Assembly: GCA_020073525.1 (NCBI GenBank)
Contig: JAIQFA010000009.1
Span: 1-64,000 of the forward strand
DNA from: Terriglobia bacterium
GTDB taxonomy: Bacteria > Acidobacteriota > Terriglobia > Terriglobales > Acidobacteriaceae
Direction of reading: 5' to 3'
DNA: 64,000 bases
Shown here: positions 17,337-27,597 of the stretch, one piece after another
Layout: the number at the start of each line of letters is the position of its first letter
Numbering within the stretch: the stretch's first letter is position 1
The notes under the pieces: model-generated
Seen by the model: the letters and a program-made list of their open reading frames with translations, nothing else
Database searches by the model: none
What the model was told of the DNA's origin: nothing
Translations under genes and position numbers: made by a program

Positions 17337-20300
17337 TTGGGGTGTACTCCTGCCACCGCCCCGAAGGATGCCGTCTCGGATGCAACCGGAAGACGGACGA
17401 TAAAAGTCGCTCCTTCAGAGTCCGGATTGTTGTGACAAACAATTTCGCCGCCATGTTCGCGGACAATGCCATAGCAAATACTCAGGCCCAAGCCCGTTCC
17501 CTTGCCCACGTCCTTGGTAGTGTAAAAAGGTTCAAAAATTATGGGCCCGGGATCGGGAATGCCCGGACCGTTATCGCGGAAGGAAATCTCGACGAATGCG
17601 CCGGCGTGGGCGCTCATGATCTCAATGCGGGCGGGTCGCGCGGTTTCCCGGACGGCGTCGTAGGCGTTGTTCAGGATGTTGAGGAATACCTGCTGGAGCT
17701 GGTGGGAATCTCCGACGATCTGGGGCAGGGACTCGTCGAGGCGTTCGACCACCTGAATGCCGTGACTGATGAAGTCGTAGGAACGCAGGTGAACGGTGCG
17801 TTGTAGGATGGAGTTGAGCTGCACCGGCTGGCGCTGCGGGGGCATCTGGCGGGCGAAGCTGAGCAGGTTCTGCACAATCTGCTTGGTGCGCTGCGCCTCC
17901 TGCAGAATCACGCGCAGATCGCGGCGCGCGCTTTCCGGGAGTTCTGGGTTTTCCATCAGGAGATCGGTGAATCCGAGGATGGCGGTAAGGGGGTTGTTGA
18001 CTTCGTGGGCAACGCCGGAAACCAACTGTCCGACGGCCGCCATTCTTTCGGCATGCACGAGCTTGGCGCGCAGAATGGCCGAGTCAGTGATGTCGGTCAT
18101 GACGATGACGATGCTGCTGACGCGGTTGTCCTCGCCGCTAATGGGACTCAGATTGACGGAGAACTGGCCGCTGACACCGTCGCCGCGAACCAGGGGAAGA
18201 TCGAAGTTATCGACCTGTTGGCCGCGGGCCACGGAGGCCAGCGCGTCGCGCAGCGCATCGCGGCGTGCGGGAGCGCAAAGATCGGGTAAGGGATGCCCGA
18301 CGATCTGGTTCTGCTGAAAGCCGAGTCCGCTCCAGCGCCGGTTCGCATAACTGATCACGCCCTCAGTGTCGGTCACCAGAATCAGGCTCTGCGTGTGGCT
18401 GAGGACTTTGCTGGAGAAATCCCGCTCTTTCTGCAGCTCCGTCTGCGATTGGCGCAGGCCGGTAATGTCGAGCATGAGACCGCGGTACTGCATGACGTTG
18501 CCCGCCGCATCGCGCACCGCAAAACAGTTGATGAATACGTGGACCGGCGATCCATCCTTGCGACGCAGAATCTCTTCCTGATTGCGCAGCCCACCCTGGC
18601 GGTCGAACATCTCGGCCAGTTCCTCCCGACGGCGCGGAGAAAAATAAACCTCGGTAGGAATGTCGAGCTGAATGACTTCCTCACGGCTGCTATAGCCAAG
18701 GATGCGAACCATGGCATCGTTGACTTCGACAAAGCGTCCTTGTGGCGTGGAGAAGAAAATTCCTTCCTGAATATTGTCGAACAGTTCGCGATAGCGGCGT
18801 TCGGCTTCACGCCGGTCGGTGATGTCCTTGAGAACGTGCACGGTCTGCAACTGGGCGCTGCTAGCGGCATGAATCCGCGAAGTTGAGATCAGGTACGTGC
18901 GTTCGAGGACGGGATGAACATACTCGTCGAGACCTTCGCCAGTACGGCAGAAGGGACAGGAGTGCGGCGAAGCTCCAGTGGAAAGGGCTTCGAGCGCACG
19001 CATGTTGACGCCAATCAACTGGTCGGCGGAAATGCCGACAAAATCTGCCAGGGAGCGATTGACGCGAAGAACGTTGTGCTGCTCGTCATGAACGACAATG
19101 AAGTCGCTGATGGCATCGAAGACGTCCAGCCAGTGCCGGTTGGCCTGCTGCATGCGGGTGAAGAGGCAGGCATTCTCCAGCGCGATGCTGGCATGCCCGG
19201 CGATGGCCCGCAGCAACTGATGATCCTCAACAGCGGGCGGCGCGCCGCGGTCGGCGAGACAAAGGACGCCGACGAGTTCTCCGGAAGATCCAGCCAGCCG
19301 GACCAGGGTGCAATCGGTCCATTTCAAACTGGAGGCGAGAGCGGGCCCCAAGACTTCGCTAGCCGGGGCAAAAGCCACATCGGTGGGAAATTTCGGCAGT
19401 GCGGCACTGAGCGCCTGACTGAAACGGCGCAGCAGCGGCTTGTCGTCAACCTCGGAGGCGCCGCACATGAGGACGGTGTCCGTCTCCGCTGTCTGGAAAA
19501 GGCTGAGAGCCACCGAGCGCCCCCCGAGTAGCCCAGCCGCGCGCAGAGCGAAGTTGCGCATGAAGTCGGGCAGATGCAGGACGGTGTTCAGTTCGAGCGC
19601 GATCGTGACCAGGGCCTCGGCGCGGCGGCGGTGCTCCTCGGACTGGTGGAGGTTCTGGGTCAGTTCAAGGGCAATCGCAACTTGCGCAGCTAGAGCGCGG
19701 GCGCGGCGGATGTCTTCCTCATTGATCGGTCCGGCCTCGATGCGGTCGAGCACACCGAACATCCCCAGCACATCGCCGTTCGAACCGAGCAGGGGAACGG
19801 CGAGCAGCTGGCGGATTTGGAAAGTCTTTACGAAATCCAGATTCGCGCCCGGAGTCTTGGAAGCGTCCTCGGCGACGAACACCCTTTTCTTTTTCAAGGT
19901 TTGGGTCGCGACGCCATCGTAGAGCGGGATATCGACGGGACGGGGCTCGCCGTTCTCCACTCCCCAGCGAATGTGGAACTCTGCCTCTTCAAGGAGTCCG
20001 ATGAAGCAGCGCTTGAACCCGAGGAAGCTGGCGGCGCGGACGACCGAAGTCTGCATGAACTCGTCGAGTTTTCCGGCGGAACCCAGTTCGAACGAGATCT
20101 CGAGAATCTCGTGCAGTTCACGGGCTTGGGCACGGGCCATGCCGTACAACTCGGCGTTGGCAATGGCGACTGCGCCAAAGCCGGCCAGAGCGGACACCAG
20201 GCTCTTGTCTTCGTGGGTGAACGGGCTGGCCAGACGCGGGTAAACCAGAATCGCACCGTGCGAGCGCGAGGTGCGAAAGGGGGCGGCGATCAGAACCCCG

Positions 20301-20887
20301 GGGGGCGAATCCTCCCCGAAATGGGAGGCGCCGTCGATGCTCACGGTAAGGCGCTCGCCGGCAGCCACGGCGCGGGTCGCAATCTCGATCGGCGAGCGGA
20401 GGTCGTTCTGCTGGAAACGCGCACGGATGGCGAGAGCGAGTTTCGGGGCCTCGCTCGACACCGCCTGCAACTGAAGCTGCTTCTCCTGTTGGACGAAGAC
20501 GAGCACGGCGGGCGAATGCAGCAGAACGCGCAGGCGATCGGCAATGCTCTCCATCACGGATGCGGTGTCGGGCAAGCCATGCAGCGCGGTGGCGACTTCC
20601 ACGAGAATGCTGGCGCGGCGACGCTCTTCACGGGAAAGCTGGTTCAAGCGGAGGGCCTCGAGCGCGGTGCCGAGTTGGGCCGCAAGGATCATGACTTTGG
20701 CAACGGCGTCGTCGTCAAAGCCGCTACCGGGAGCGCTCTTCAGAAATGTGATGGCGCCGACAGCCTCCCCCGAAACCAGCAGAGGGGCGGCCATCGCAGC
20801 GTGCGCGTGGCTCGAGGCCAGCCACGGATAACGGACAGCGTCGAGGCGATGGATGAAAAAGGCGCGGCGCTTCTCCGCCGCCTCCAT
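17333..20887 (-). CDS. Multi-GAF/multi-PAS sensor histidine kinase
   Basis: 1184 residues from the first ATG, but coding clearly continues upstream to about 21169 (see separate entry). Domain order: four GAF domains, three PAS domains (the second with LFDNIQEGIFFSTPQGRFVE, the third with LILVTDTEGVISYANRR), then HisKA with the H-box GVAHEVNNPL and an HATPase with N-box NILNNAYDAV, DNGPGIP and GKGTGLGLSI. It is NtrB-like in its catalytic core. No membrane segment is present, so it senses cytosolic signals, perhaps small ligands, redox or light. First gene of a three-gene operon ending with the sigma-54 activator; divergent from the che operon. Confidence 0.93.
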   Translation of the reverse strand: MEAAEKRRAFFIHRLDAVRYPWLASSHAHAAMAAPLLVSGEAVGAITFLKSAPGSGFDDDAVAKVMILAAQLGTALEALRLNQLSREERRRASILVEVATALHGLPDTASVMESIADRLRVLLHSPAVLVFVQQEKQLQLQAVSSEAPKLALAIRARFQQNDLRSPIEIATRAVAAGERLTVSIDGASHFGEDSPPGVLIAAPFRTSRSHGAILVYPRLASPFTHEDKSLVSALAGFGAVAIANAELYGMARAQARELHEILEISFELGSAGKLDEFMQTSVVRAASFLGFKRCFIGLLEEAEFHIRWGVENGEPRPVDIPLYDGVATQTLKKKRVFVAEDASKTPGANLDFVKTFQIRQLLAVPLLGSNGDVLGMFGVLDRIEAGPINEEDIRRARALAAQVAIALELTQNLHQSEEHRRRAEALVTIALELNTVLHLPDFMRNFALRAAGLLGGRSVALSLFQTAETDTVLMCGASEVDDKPLLRRFSQALSAALPKFPTDVAFAPASEVLGPALASSLKWTDCTLVRLAGSSGELVGVLCLADRGAPPAVEDHQLLRAIAGHASIALENACLFTRMQQANRHWLDVFDAISDFIVVHDEQHNVLRVNRSLADFVGISADQLIGVNMRALEALSTGASPHSCPFCRTGEGLDEYVHPVLERTYLISTSRIHAASSAQLQTVHVLKDITDRREAERRYRELFDNIQEGIFFSTPQGRFVEVNDAMVRILGYSSREEVIQLDIPTEVYFSPRRREELAEMFDRQGGLRNQEEILRRKDGSPVHVFINCFAVRDAAGNVMQYRGLMLDITGLRQSQTELQKERDFSSKVLSHTQSLILVTDTEGVISYANRRWSGLGFQQNQIVGHPLPDLCAPARRDALRDALASVARGQQVDNFDLPLVRGDGVSGQFSVNLSPISGEDNRVSSIVIVMTDITDSAILRAKLVHAERMAAVGQLVSGVAHEVNNPLTAILGFTDLLMENPELPESARRDLRVILQEAQRTKQIVQNLLSFARQMPPQRQPVQLNSILQRTVHLRSYDFISHGIQVVERLDESLPQIVGDSHQLQQVFLNILNNAYDAVRETARPARIEIMSAHAGAFVEISFRDNGPGIPDPGPIIFEPFYTTKDVGKGTGLGLSICYGIVREHGGEIVCHNNPDSEGATFIVRLPVASETASFGAVAGVHPK

Positions 20888-21169
20888 GGCAATGGACGCA
20901 TCCCCGGCGCGCCTTTTGAGGCCACGAAAGGACGCAGCGTCGTCCGCATCGGCTTCGGCTCCGACCAGTTCTCCGTCGGCAGAGCGACTCCAGAAATAAG
21001 CGCCGCTGGCCTGGAAGAAGGCGCGGGTAAGCGCGCAAAAGGACCGGATGAGCTGCGCGGGATCGCTGTTATGAAAAGCGGCTCGGGAAAGTTCAAGGAG
21101 AAGCTTCTGGAACGCCTCGTCAGACTGAGACGCGTCGACAGGAGCCGAGTTTCCGGTGTGGGTGGCCAG
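20888..21169 (-). other. N-terminal extension of the kinase without ATG/GTG/TTG start
   Basis: The kinase frame stays open from 20887 to a TAA at 21212-21214. Its translation (for example EAFQKLLLELSRAAFHNSD, then LTRAFFQASGAYFWSRS) is a typical first half of a GAF domain that the ATG at 20887 would cut off. The codons between 20888 and 21211 include no ATG, GTG or TTG. CTG at 21169-21167 is the best-placed candidate. A rare start codon, or a sequence error nearer the promoter, would explain this. Confidence 0.65.
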
Positions 21170-21262
21170 TGAGCACCAATCGCAAAAGCTAAGCGGTTGA
21201 AAACAATTGGATTACTTATAAAACGTACGCTTGATTCTCAAATTGAGTCAAGGGAATAGACG

Positions 21263-21348
21263 GGGCGGTGCCGACTTGTGAACTGTCACCAAAGTGATAC
21301 CCGCGTCTCATTCTGGAATCTTAGCGCAGGAATCGTGCGGCACCGCCC
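21263..21348. repeat. Inverted repeat in the kinase/che divergent region
   Basis: GGGCGGTGCCG (21263-21273) and CGGCACCGCCC (21338-21348): perfect 11-bp arms around a 64-base centre that contains GTCAC-CAAA-GTGAT. It lies between the two divergent signalling operons, so shared control is possible. Confidence 0.4.
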
Positions 21349-21506
21349 GCATCGGGGCTCGCGGGCAGCGCCGCGGAGCTAAACATCCATTCTTCATGGC
21401 CTTGCAGCAATCACTAAAGTAATGCGCAGTTAGAACTTTTGGTAGGCGTTGATGTGCTCCTTGCACGAATATAAGGCAAATGCACAACGACGAGGGAGGT
21501 AACGTG

Positions 21507-21845
21507 GTGTCAATTCGAACCCTGAAGAACGGATTCGCGGTGGGACTACTGCTGTTAACAGTGATCGTGGCCCCCCTGGCACGGGGACAGGAAGAAATCG
21601 CCCGCAAAGTGAAGAGCAAAGTGGCGCCGTTGTATCCGGATCTGGCGCGGCGCATGAACATCGTCGGCGTCGTGAAGGTCATGATCACGGTCGCACCCAA
21701 CGGTTCCGTGAAGGATGCCAAGGTGGTGGGCGGACATCCGGTGTTGGCCAATGCTGCCATGGATGCTGTGAAGAAGTGGCGTTTCGAGCCGGGTCCGCAA
21801 GAGGCGACGGGGATTGTGGAATTCCACTTTGACCCGGCCCAGTGA
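21507..21845 (+). CDS. Exported protein with TonB C-terminal-like domain
   Basis: 112 residues from GTG 21507, placed 6 bases after GGAGGT; GTG 21504 and ATG 21480 are in-frame alternatives. A signal peptide or anchor (about residues 8-26, ending RGQ) is followed by a TonB C-terminal domain: [46 protein letters not shown]. It lacks the proline-rich spacer of a true energy transducer, so it is probably a free periplasmic domain. As first gene of the che operon, 40 bases before the chemoreceptor, it may help sense envelope or ligand state. Confidence 0.75.
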   Translation: MSIRTLKNGFAVGLLLLTVIVAPLARGQEEIARKVKSKVAPLYPDLARRMNIVGVVKVMITVAPNGSVKDAKVVGGHPVLANAAMDAVKKWRFEPGPQEATGIVEFHFDPAQ

Positions 21846-21885
21846 GCGGGCGCCAGCCCGAAGCGCTGGCCGAGGAAGGTTGGAG

Positions 21886-23862
21886 ATGAATATCGGAAAG
21901 AAGCTCTATCTAAGTTTCGGCATCATCTTGGCGACGGTTCTGGTGCTGCTGGCGATCAACCTGATCGCGGTGCAACGCGAGCATGAGACCAAGGCGGCGG
22001 CGCAGCGTTCCATCGAGATGGCCGAGGTGACGTCGTCGGTGCGTTTCCAGATGATGCAGAACCGGCTTCACCTGCAGAACTACCTGCTCAGCGGCGACAC
22101 CCGCGACGTGGAGAAAATGACGGAAGGCGAGCGCCTGCTGAATGACGCGCTCCACCACTCCCAGGATCTGGCAAACTCCGCGCCACAGAAAAGCAACCTG
22201 GAAAAGGTGCAGGGGTTGGAGCAGTCCTGGGCCGGAGAATTTGCCAATCCACTGGTGGACAAGCGCCGGGCGGTCGACAGCGGTAATGCCACCGTAGCCG
22301 AGCTACAGATTTTCTATCTGCAAAAAGATCCGAACTCATGGGTGTCGCGTTCGAGCGACGTTCTCGACGATGTTGACAAGGAGAACCGTCAACTCCTGGA
22401 CACGCGGCGACGAACCGATGAATCGGCAGCAACATTGACGATTCTTGCGGCCATATTCAGTTCCCTCATCGCACTTGCCTTGGGCGCCATCGTTGCTTAC
22501 CGAACGGCAAGTGGAATCACAGGACCGCTGAGCCGACTGATTCACGTGGCCGACCAGATCGGCCAGTCTGGGGATCTGGATCACAATATTGACGTTCACG
22601 GCAAAGATGAGATCGGGCAACTGGCCAGGACTTTCGATTCGATGGTGAAGTACCTGAAGGAGATGGCCTCGGTCTCCGAAGCAATTGCCGGGGGCAATCT
22701 CGCCGTCGAAGTCCGGCCGCGCTCTGCCAACGACACTCTGGCGAACGCATTCACGCGCATGGTCGAAGGCCTGCGCGGACTCGTACGCAACGTGCGCGAT
22801 GCCGCTTCTCAGGTGGCCAGCGCCTCCACCCAGGTGGCCAGCGCGTCGGACGAGTCGGCCAGAAATAGCTTGCAGACCTCGTCCGCCATCGACGAAGTGA
22901 CAAGCACGATGCACGAGATGAGTGTGAACGTGCAGAACATGGTGAAGAGCACGCAAACGCAGGCCTCGAGCGTCAGCGAGACTTCTGCTTCAATCGACCA
23001 GATGGTGACTTCGATCCAGCGGGTGGCGGATACAGCGAAGGTTCTGCTCGATATCTCGAACCGTTCTCGCGAAGAAGTGCACAGCGGCATCGGCACCATG
23101 GAAAAGGCCACCGATGGCCTGAACCGCATCAACACCACGATCCGTTCTTCGGGCGAAATTATTGACGCGCTCGGCACGCGGGCCGACGACATCGGCAAGA
23201 TCGTGGAAGTGATCGACGATCTGGCGGAGCAGACCAACCTGCTGGCCCTGAATGCGGCGATCGAAGCGGCGCGGGCGGGCGAGCACGGCCTGGGATTCGC
23301 CGTGGTGGCGGACGAAGTCCGCAAACTGGCGGAGAAATCCGCGCAGTCTACCAAGGAGATTTCCGAGTTGATCGCGAGCATCCAGAAAGAAGCGCGCAAA
23401 GCGGTCGACAACATGGAGAAGAGCACGACCATCGTCAACGAAGGGCTGAATCTGGGACAGGAACTGAACGGCGCCCTGCGCAAAATTTCGAACGTGGTAA
23501 CCGAGGTCTACAAGTTCGCACAGGAAATCGGCGCTGCCACCAACGAGCAGTCGCACGGCTCGTCGCAGATCGCGCGCGCTACCACGCGGCTGAACGAAAT
23601 CACCCACGAGATCAACTCGGCCGTCGAAGAACAGGCTTCCGGGGCACAGGCCGTGGTGCAGGCCATGGAGCGCATGCGGGAACTGGTGCAGTCGTCCACG
23701 TCGGGCTCGACCGAGCTGGCGGCCTCGTCCGACCAAATGTCGAAAATGTCACGGGGCCTGCTCGAATCGATGGACCGCTTCGCGTTGCGGAACAACCAAA
23801 CCGACGAAAACTCGTCCGGGTTCGGAAGCACAGCCCGGAGCGCGGCGGCAGGATCTCGCTGA
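21886..23862 (+). CDS. Methyl-accepting chemotaxis protein
   Basis: 659 residues from ATG 21886, preceded by AGGAAGG. TM1 is at about 10-29 and TM2 at about 183-205, enclosing a mostly helical periplasmic domain of some 150 residues (four-helix/CHASE3-like). A HAMP domain (206-260) is followed by a second HAMP-like unit ([20 protein letters not shown]). The signalling tip is canonical: [20 protein letters not shown] then [16 protein letters not shown]. There is no C-terminal CheR-docking pentapeptide. It transmits an external signal to the CheA encoded downstream via the CheW that follows 13 bases later. Confidence 0.96.
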   Translation: MNIGKKLYLSFGIILATVLVLLAINLIAVQREHETKAAAQRSIEMAEVTSSVRFQMMQNRLHLQNYLLSGDTRDVEKMTEGERLLNDALHHSQDLANSAPQKSNLEKVQGLEQSWAGEFANPLVDKRRAVDSGNATVAELQIFYLQKDPNSWVSRSSDVLDDVDKENRQLLDTRRRTDESAATLTILAAIFSSLIALALGAIVAYRTASGITGPLSRLIHVADQIGQSGDLDHNIDVHGKDEIGQLARTFDSMVKYLKEMASVSEAIAGGNLAVEVRPRSANDTLANAFTRMVEGLRGLVRNVRDAASQVASASTQVASASDESARNSLQTSSAIDEVTSTMHEMSVNVQNMVKSTQTQASSVSETSASIDQMVTSIQRVADTAKVLLDISNRSREEVHSGIGTMEKATDGLNRINTTIRSSGEIIDALGTRADDIGKIVEVIDDLAEQTNLLALNAAIEAARAGEHGLGFAVVADEVRKLAEKSAQSTKEISELIASIQKEARKAVDNMEKSTTIVNEGLNLGQELNGALRKISNVVTEVYKFAQEIGAATNEQSHGSSQIARATTRLNEITHEINSAVEEQASGAQAVVQAMERMRELVQSSTSGSTELAASSDQMSKMSRGLLESMDRFALRNNQTDENSSGFGSTARSAAAGSR

Positions 23863-23875
23863 GGGATTTTCATTC

Positions 23876-24415
23876 ATGAGCCGGGAAACACATATTGTGG
23901 GCTTTCGGGTGGGCCGTGAGACCTATGGCGTACCCATTACGTCGCTGCATGAGATAGTCCGCGTGCCCGAGATCACCGCGGTGCCGGATGCGCCCGACTA
24001 TCTGGAAGGCGTAATCAACCTGCGCGGAAAAATTGTCTCAGTGGTGGACCTGCGCAAACGCTTCGGACAGCCGTCGACCGGGATCGACCGGCGCAGCCGC
24101 ATTCTGGTCGTGGAACACCGCGGCCGGCTCGCGGGCATGATTGTGGACTCGGCGTCGGAGGTCCTGAAGATTCCCGAGAGCGAAATCGAAGCTGCGCCCG
24201 CCATGATGCAGGAAGGCGGATTGGACTGCGTGACGGGCCTGGGCAAGTACCAGGGACGGCTGATCATCTTGTTGGACATCAGCAAGGTGCTGGCGGCCCG
24301 CGAAGTTGGCAACGAGACGGCGGCGGAAAAACCAGCGGAAAAGACGGCCGCGGCCGGGATTGGTAAGGCGGGGACGGCAGGGGCAGGAACAAAGGGTGCC
24401 GCAGCCGGAAAATAG
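23876..24415 (+). CDS. cheW: Chemotaxis adaptor CheW
   Basis: 179 residues. Residues 1-145 form the CheW SH3-like fold (HIVGFRVGRETYGVPITSLH, YLEGVINLRGKIVSVVDLRK, LGKYQGRLIILLDI). It couples the chemoreceptor to CheA. The last 35 residues are an Ala/Lys/Gly-rich tail, probably disordered. It sits 13 bases after the MCP and 18 before cheR in the operon. Confidence 0.95.
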   Translation: MSRETHIVGFRVGRETYGVPITSLHEIVRVPEITAVPDAPDYLEGVINLRGKIVSVVDLRKRFGQPSTGIDRRSRILVVEHRGRLAGMIVDSASEVLKIPESEIEAAPAMMQEGGLDCVTGLGKYQGRLIILLDISKVLAAREVGNETAAEKPAEKTAAAGIGKAGTAGAGTKGAAAGK

Positions 24416-24433
24416 CTACCAAAACGAACCCAC

Positions 24434-25336
24434 ATGAGCACAACCGAAATACCCGCACTTACCGAAGCGGAATTGAAACTCCTGCAAGCCCTGGTCTACC
24501 AGGAGTGCGGTATGCACTTCGACGACCGGCGAACACCCTTTCTCCAGGACCGTTTGCTGCGCCGGTTGAAGGAGTGCCAACTGGATTCCTTCTACAGCTA
24601 CTATCGTCTGCTCATCAGCCAGCAGGGAAAACAGGAACTTTCGCGGCTGCTGGAAAACCTGACGGTCAATGAGACCAGCTTCTTCCGCAACAAGGCGCAA
24701 CTCGATCTGTTTCAGAAGGACGTCCTGGACGATGTTCTGCGGCGCAAGCAGGAGCGTCGAGACTACAGTTTGAGAATCTGGAGCGCGGGCTGTTCCACGG
24801 GACAGGAACCGTACACCATCGCCATGCAGGTGGCCGATGCGATGTCGTACTACTATCTGCGCAATCCTCTGCCCTTCGAATCGCCCGTTCCCAAGCCCAT
24901 GGTCCCTGCGCCCTGGCGGGTGGAGATCCTGGCCAGCGACATCAACTATTCGGTGCTGCGCGCAGCGCAGGAAGGCTCCTACAGCGAGCACCAGATGGCC
25001 GGAGTCGACTACGGTTACCGCTTGCGCTACTTCGACAAAATGGGCGATCGCTACGCGGTGAAGAAGAACGTGAAAGAACTGGTGCACTTCGACTTTCACA
25101 ATCTGAAAACGGAATACCTGCCGCAGCGCAACGACATCATTTTCTGCCGCAACGTGATGATGTATTTCGACGAAGCCGAGCAGAAGCGGCTGGTTGAGAA
25201 GTTTTACCGTTGCTTGAATCCCCTGGGATACATGTTTGTCGGGCACGCCGAGAGCTTGCTGGGGCTGACGGACAGATTTCAGATGGTGCATCGCAACAGC
25301 GGCACGGCGTACCAGCGAATCGAGGCAAAGGCGTGA
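24434..25336 (+). CDS. cheR: Chemoreceptor methyltransferase CheR
   Basis: 300 residues. The N-terminal helical domain carries NLTVNETSFFRN; the SAM-binding motif is IWSAGCSTGQEPYTIAM; and DIIFCRNVMMYF with LVEKFYRCLNPLGYMFVGHAE completes the family pattern. It methylates receptor glutamates with SAM. The stop TGA overlaps the cheA GTG (GTGA). No pentapeptide is seen on the local MCP, so CheR must bind it directly. Confidence 0.96.
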   Translation: MSTTEIPALTEAELKLLQALVYQECGMHFDDRRTPFLQDRLLRRLKECQLDSFYSYYRLLISQQGKQELSRLLENLTVNETSFFRNKAQLDLFQKDVLDDVLRRKQERRDYSLRIWSAGCSTGQEPYTIAMQVADAMSYYYLRNPLPFESPVPKPMVPAPWRVEILASDINYSVLRAAQEGSYSEHQMAGVDYGYRLRYFDKMGDRYAVKKNVKELVHFDFHNLKTEYLPQRNDIIFCRNVMMYFDEAEQKRLVEKFYRCLNPLGYMFVGHAESLLGLTDRFQMVHRNSGTAYQRIEAKA

Positions 25337-27597
25337 GCGCCCCCCCCGACGACCGGATGAGCGAACTCCGCCAGTTGTTTTTCGAAAGCGCGGGGGAACT
25401 CGTTCAGAAGCTAAACGAGGAAGCGATGCGGTTGGAGAAATCGCCCGGCGATGCGGAGACCGCCCGCAGCCTGCGGCGGACCGTGCATACGCTGAAGGGC
25501 GATTCGGCAGCCTGCGGCTTCCGCGAACTCAGCGAACTTTCCCACGAATTCGAGGACGTGCTGACACTGGGGAACACGGACGCTGCGGCCTTGGTTCCCG
25601 AAATCGCGTTGCGCGCGGCCGACGTGTTTGCGGCTTTGCTGGAGGCATACCGGACAGGGACGAAACTTCCGAGCATCCAGGCCTTGCGAGCCGACATCGC
25701 GCGCCTCGCACATCCCGGGCTCGCGGCCGAATCAGGAAGCAAGGCGAGAAAGAAGACGAAGAAACCCGAGGCTAAGACCGTCCCGTGGACGGAGTACGAG
25801 CAACTGGCAATCGCCCAGGCACTCGCGGACGGCAATCCCGTCCACCATGTGATCGTGCAAATCGACCCGCAATGCGCCATGCCGATCGCCGGACGCCAGA
25901 TGATCCAATTGGCTCTCTCCGGACTGGGTGAGGTCTTGGCTCTCTATCCGCTCGAAGGCAGTCACGAGCCCGTCACGCGCATTGAAGCGGCGCTTGTGTC
26001 GGAGATACCGGCCGAGCAGATCAAGGCCAAGTGCAACATTCCAACCATTGCGCTCAACGTGAGGGTTACGGCCCTAAGCGCCAAGACGTTGTTGAAAGCG
26101 CTTCCGGTGGCTTCGGTTCCGGAAACTAACGCTGCTGATTCTGAGATTGTTGATTCCGAGTCCGAAGATTTGCTGTTCAAAAGTGAGACTGCATCACGAG
26201 CGGCTGCCGCGCTTCCATCCAATGCCGCACCCGACAGTGCTGGCGACGAAGCGCTCCTCCATGAGGAACCCGCCGCCGTCCCCGTACTCCCGGCCGGCCC
26301 GGATCATCTGCTGCGCGTGGATGCGGAAAAAATCGACAGCGTACTGAATCTGGTCGGTGAACTGATCCTGGCCAAGTCGATGCTGCAGCAGACGCTGCTC
26401 GAATTTGGACAGCGCTTCCCGAAAGATGCGTTGCGGGGAAAGTTTGCCGATGCCATGGCGTTCCAGGGACGGGTTTTGAATGACCTGCAGCACTCGGTCA
26501 TGAAGATTCGCATGGTGCCGGTCGACCAGCTTTTCCGACGCTTCCCCCGCATTGTGCGGGACGTGGGACGGCAGTGCAGCAAGGAAGTCGAACTCATGGT
26601 TCGCGGCGGCCAAACGGATCTCGACAAAAGCATTCTGGATGCGATTGCGGAGCCGCTCACACACCTGGTGCGAAATGCGATTGGCCATGGGATCGAGACT
26701 GCCGAGGAGCGGGTTCGCGCCGGCAAGCAGCCAAAGGGGACATTGCGGCTGGGCGCGTATCACCAGGGGAATCAGGTGGTGATCGAGGTCTCCGACGACG
26801 GGGCCGGCATCGATGCCGAAAGAGTCCGGCAGCGCGCCCTCTCGCAAGGATTGTTGACTGCCGAGCAGTCTGCCCGTCTGAGCGAAGGCGATACTTTGGA
26901 TCTGATCCTACGGCCGGGATTCTCCACGGCAGAAGAGATCACCGAACTTTCGGGCCGCGGCGTGGGGCTGGATGTAGTACAGAGCGTGCTGGGACGCTTG
27001 AAAGGAACGGTGGAGATCGAAACCGCACCCGGAAAGGGAACCACCTTCCGTCTCCGGCTTCCCCTGACGTTGGCCATTATCCGGGCGTTGATGTTCCGAG
27101 TAGAAGAGCGCCTCTATGCCCTGCCCCTGAACGCGGTGGCGGAGATCGCCCGCACCGTGGAAGGTGAGATTCATCAGGTGGAGCACTACGACGTGCTGCA
27201 GTTGCGCAATGACGTGTTGCCGCTGCTGCGTCTGGGCGCGAAACCTCCGAGCGGGCCGGATACGGCGCGACACAAGGTCTTCGTATTGGTAATCAACAGC
27301 GGGGAACGCAAATTCGGGGTCATCGTCGATGGGCTGGAGGGCGAAGATGAGTTGGTCATCAAGGCGCTCGATGACCAGTCCATCACCACCGACCTGGTGA
27401 GCGGGGCGTCGATTCTGGGTGATGGGCGGGTGGTTCTCATCCTCAACATGATCGCCCTGATGGAGCGCTTTACGCGCGGGCGGGCGGATGTAACCGGTCC
27501 CCGGATGGTGGGTCTGCTGTCGAGCGTTATACCAGCGCAGTCGCGTATCGAGGATGCAGTCATGCGGTCCCGGGGCACGGCCGGGGGCCAGGCATGA
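25333..27597 (+). CDS. cheA: Chemotaxis histidine kinase CheA
   Basis: 754 residues from GTG 25333 (GTGA overlap with cheR); ATG 25357 is an alternative. Order: HPt domain with phosphorylated His52 (RRTVHTLKGDSAACGF), a P2-like domain (about 155-260), dimerisation helices (LLRVDAEKIDSVLNLVGELI), the HATPase (HLVRNAIGHGIE, DDGAGID, GRGVGLDVV) and a C-terminal CheW-like domain (RALMFRVEERLYALPLN). The N-box has Gly where Asp is usual (AIGHGIE against AIDHGIE), which is worth noting. It phosphorylates CheY and CheB. The cheB ATG overlaps its stop. Confidence 0.96.
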   Translation: MSAPPDDRMSELRQLFFESAGELVQKLNEEAMRLEKSPGDAETARSLRRTVHTLKGDSAACGFRELSELSHEFEDVLTLGNTDAAALVPEIALRAADVFAALLEAYRTGTKLPSIQALRADIARLAHPGLAAESGSKARKKTKKPEAKTVPWTEYEQLAIAQALADGNPVHHVIVQIDPQCAMPIAGRQMIQLALSGLGEVLALYPLEGSHEPVTRIEAALVSEIPAEQIKAKCNIPTIALNVRVTALSAKTLLKALPVASVPETNAADSEIVDSESEDLLFKSETASRAAAALPSNAAPDSAGDEALLHEEPAAVPVLPAGPDHLLRVDAEKIDSVLNLVGELILAKSMLQQTLLEFGQRFPKDALRGKFADAMAFQGRVLNDLQHSVMKIRMVPVDQLFRRFPRIVRDVGRQCSKEVELMVRGGQTDLDKSILDAIAEPLTHLVRNAIGHGIETAEERVRAGKQPKGTLRLGAYHQGNQVVIEVSDDGAGIDAERVRQRALSQGLLTAEQSARLSEGDTLDLILRPGFSTAEEITELSGRGVGLDVVQSVLGRLKGTVEIETAPGKGTTFRLRLPLTLAIIRALMFRVEERLYALPLNAVAEIARTVEGEIHQVEHYDVLQLRNDVLPLLRLGAKPPSGPDTARHKVFVLVINSGERKFGVIVDGLEGEDELVIKALDDQSITTDLVSGASILGDGRVVLILNMIALMERFTRGRADVTGPRMVGLLSSVIPAQSRIEDAVMRSRGTAGGQA

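Noticed and set aside
21449-21465. TTGATGTG-CTCC-TTGCA before the che operon as a sigma-54 promoter
   Set aside because: The -12 half is good, but the invariant GG of the -24 half reads GA, so it does not meet the minimum for sigma-54.
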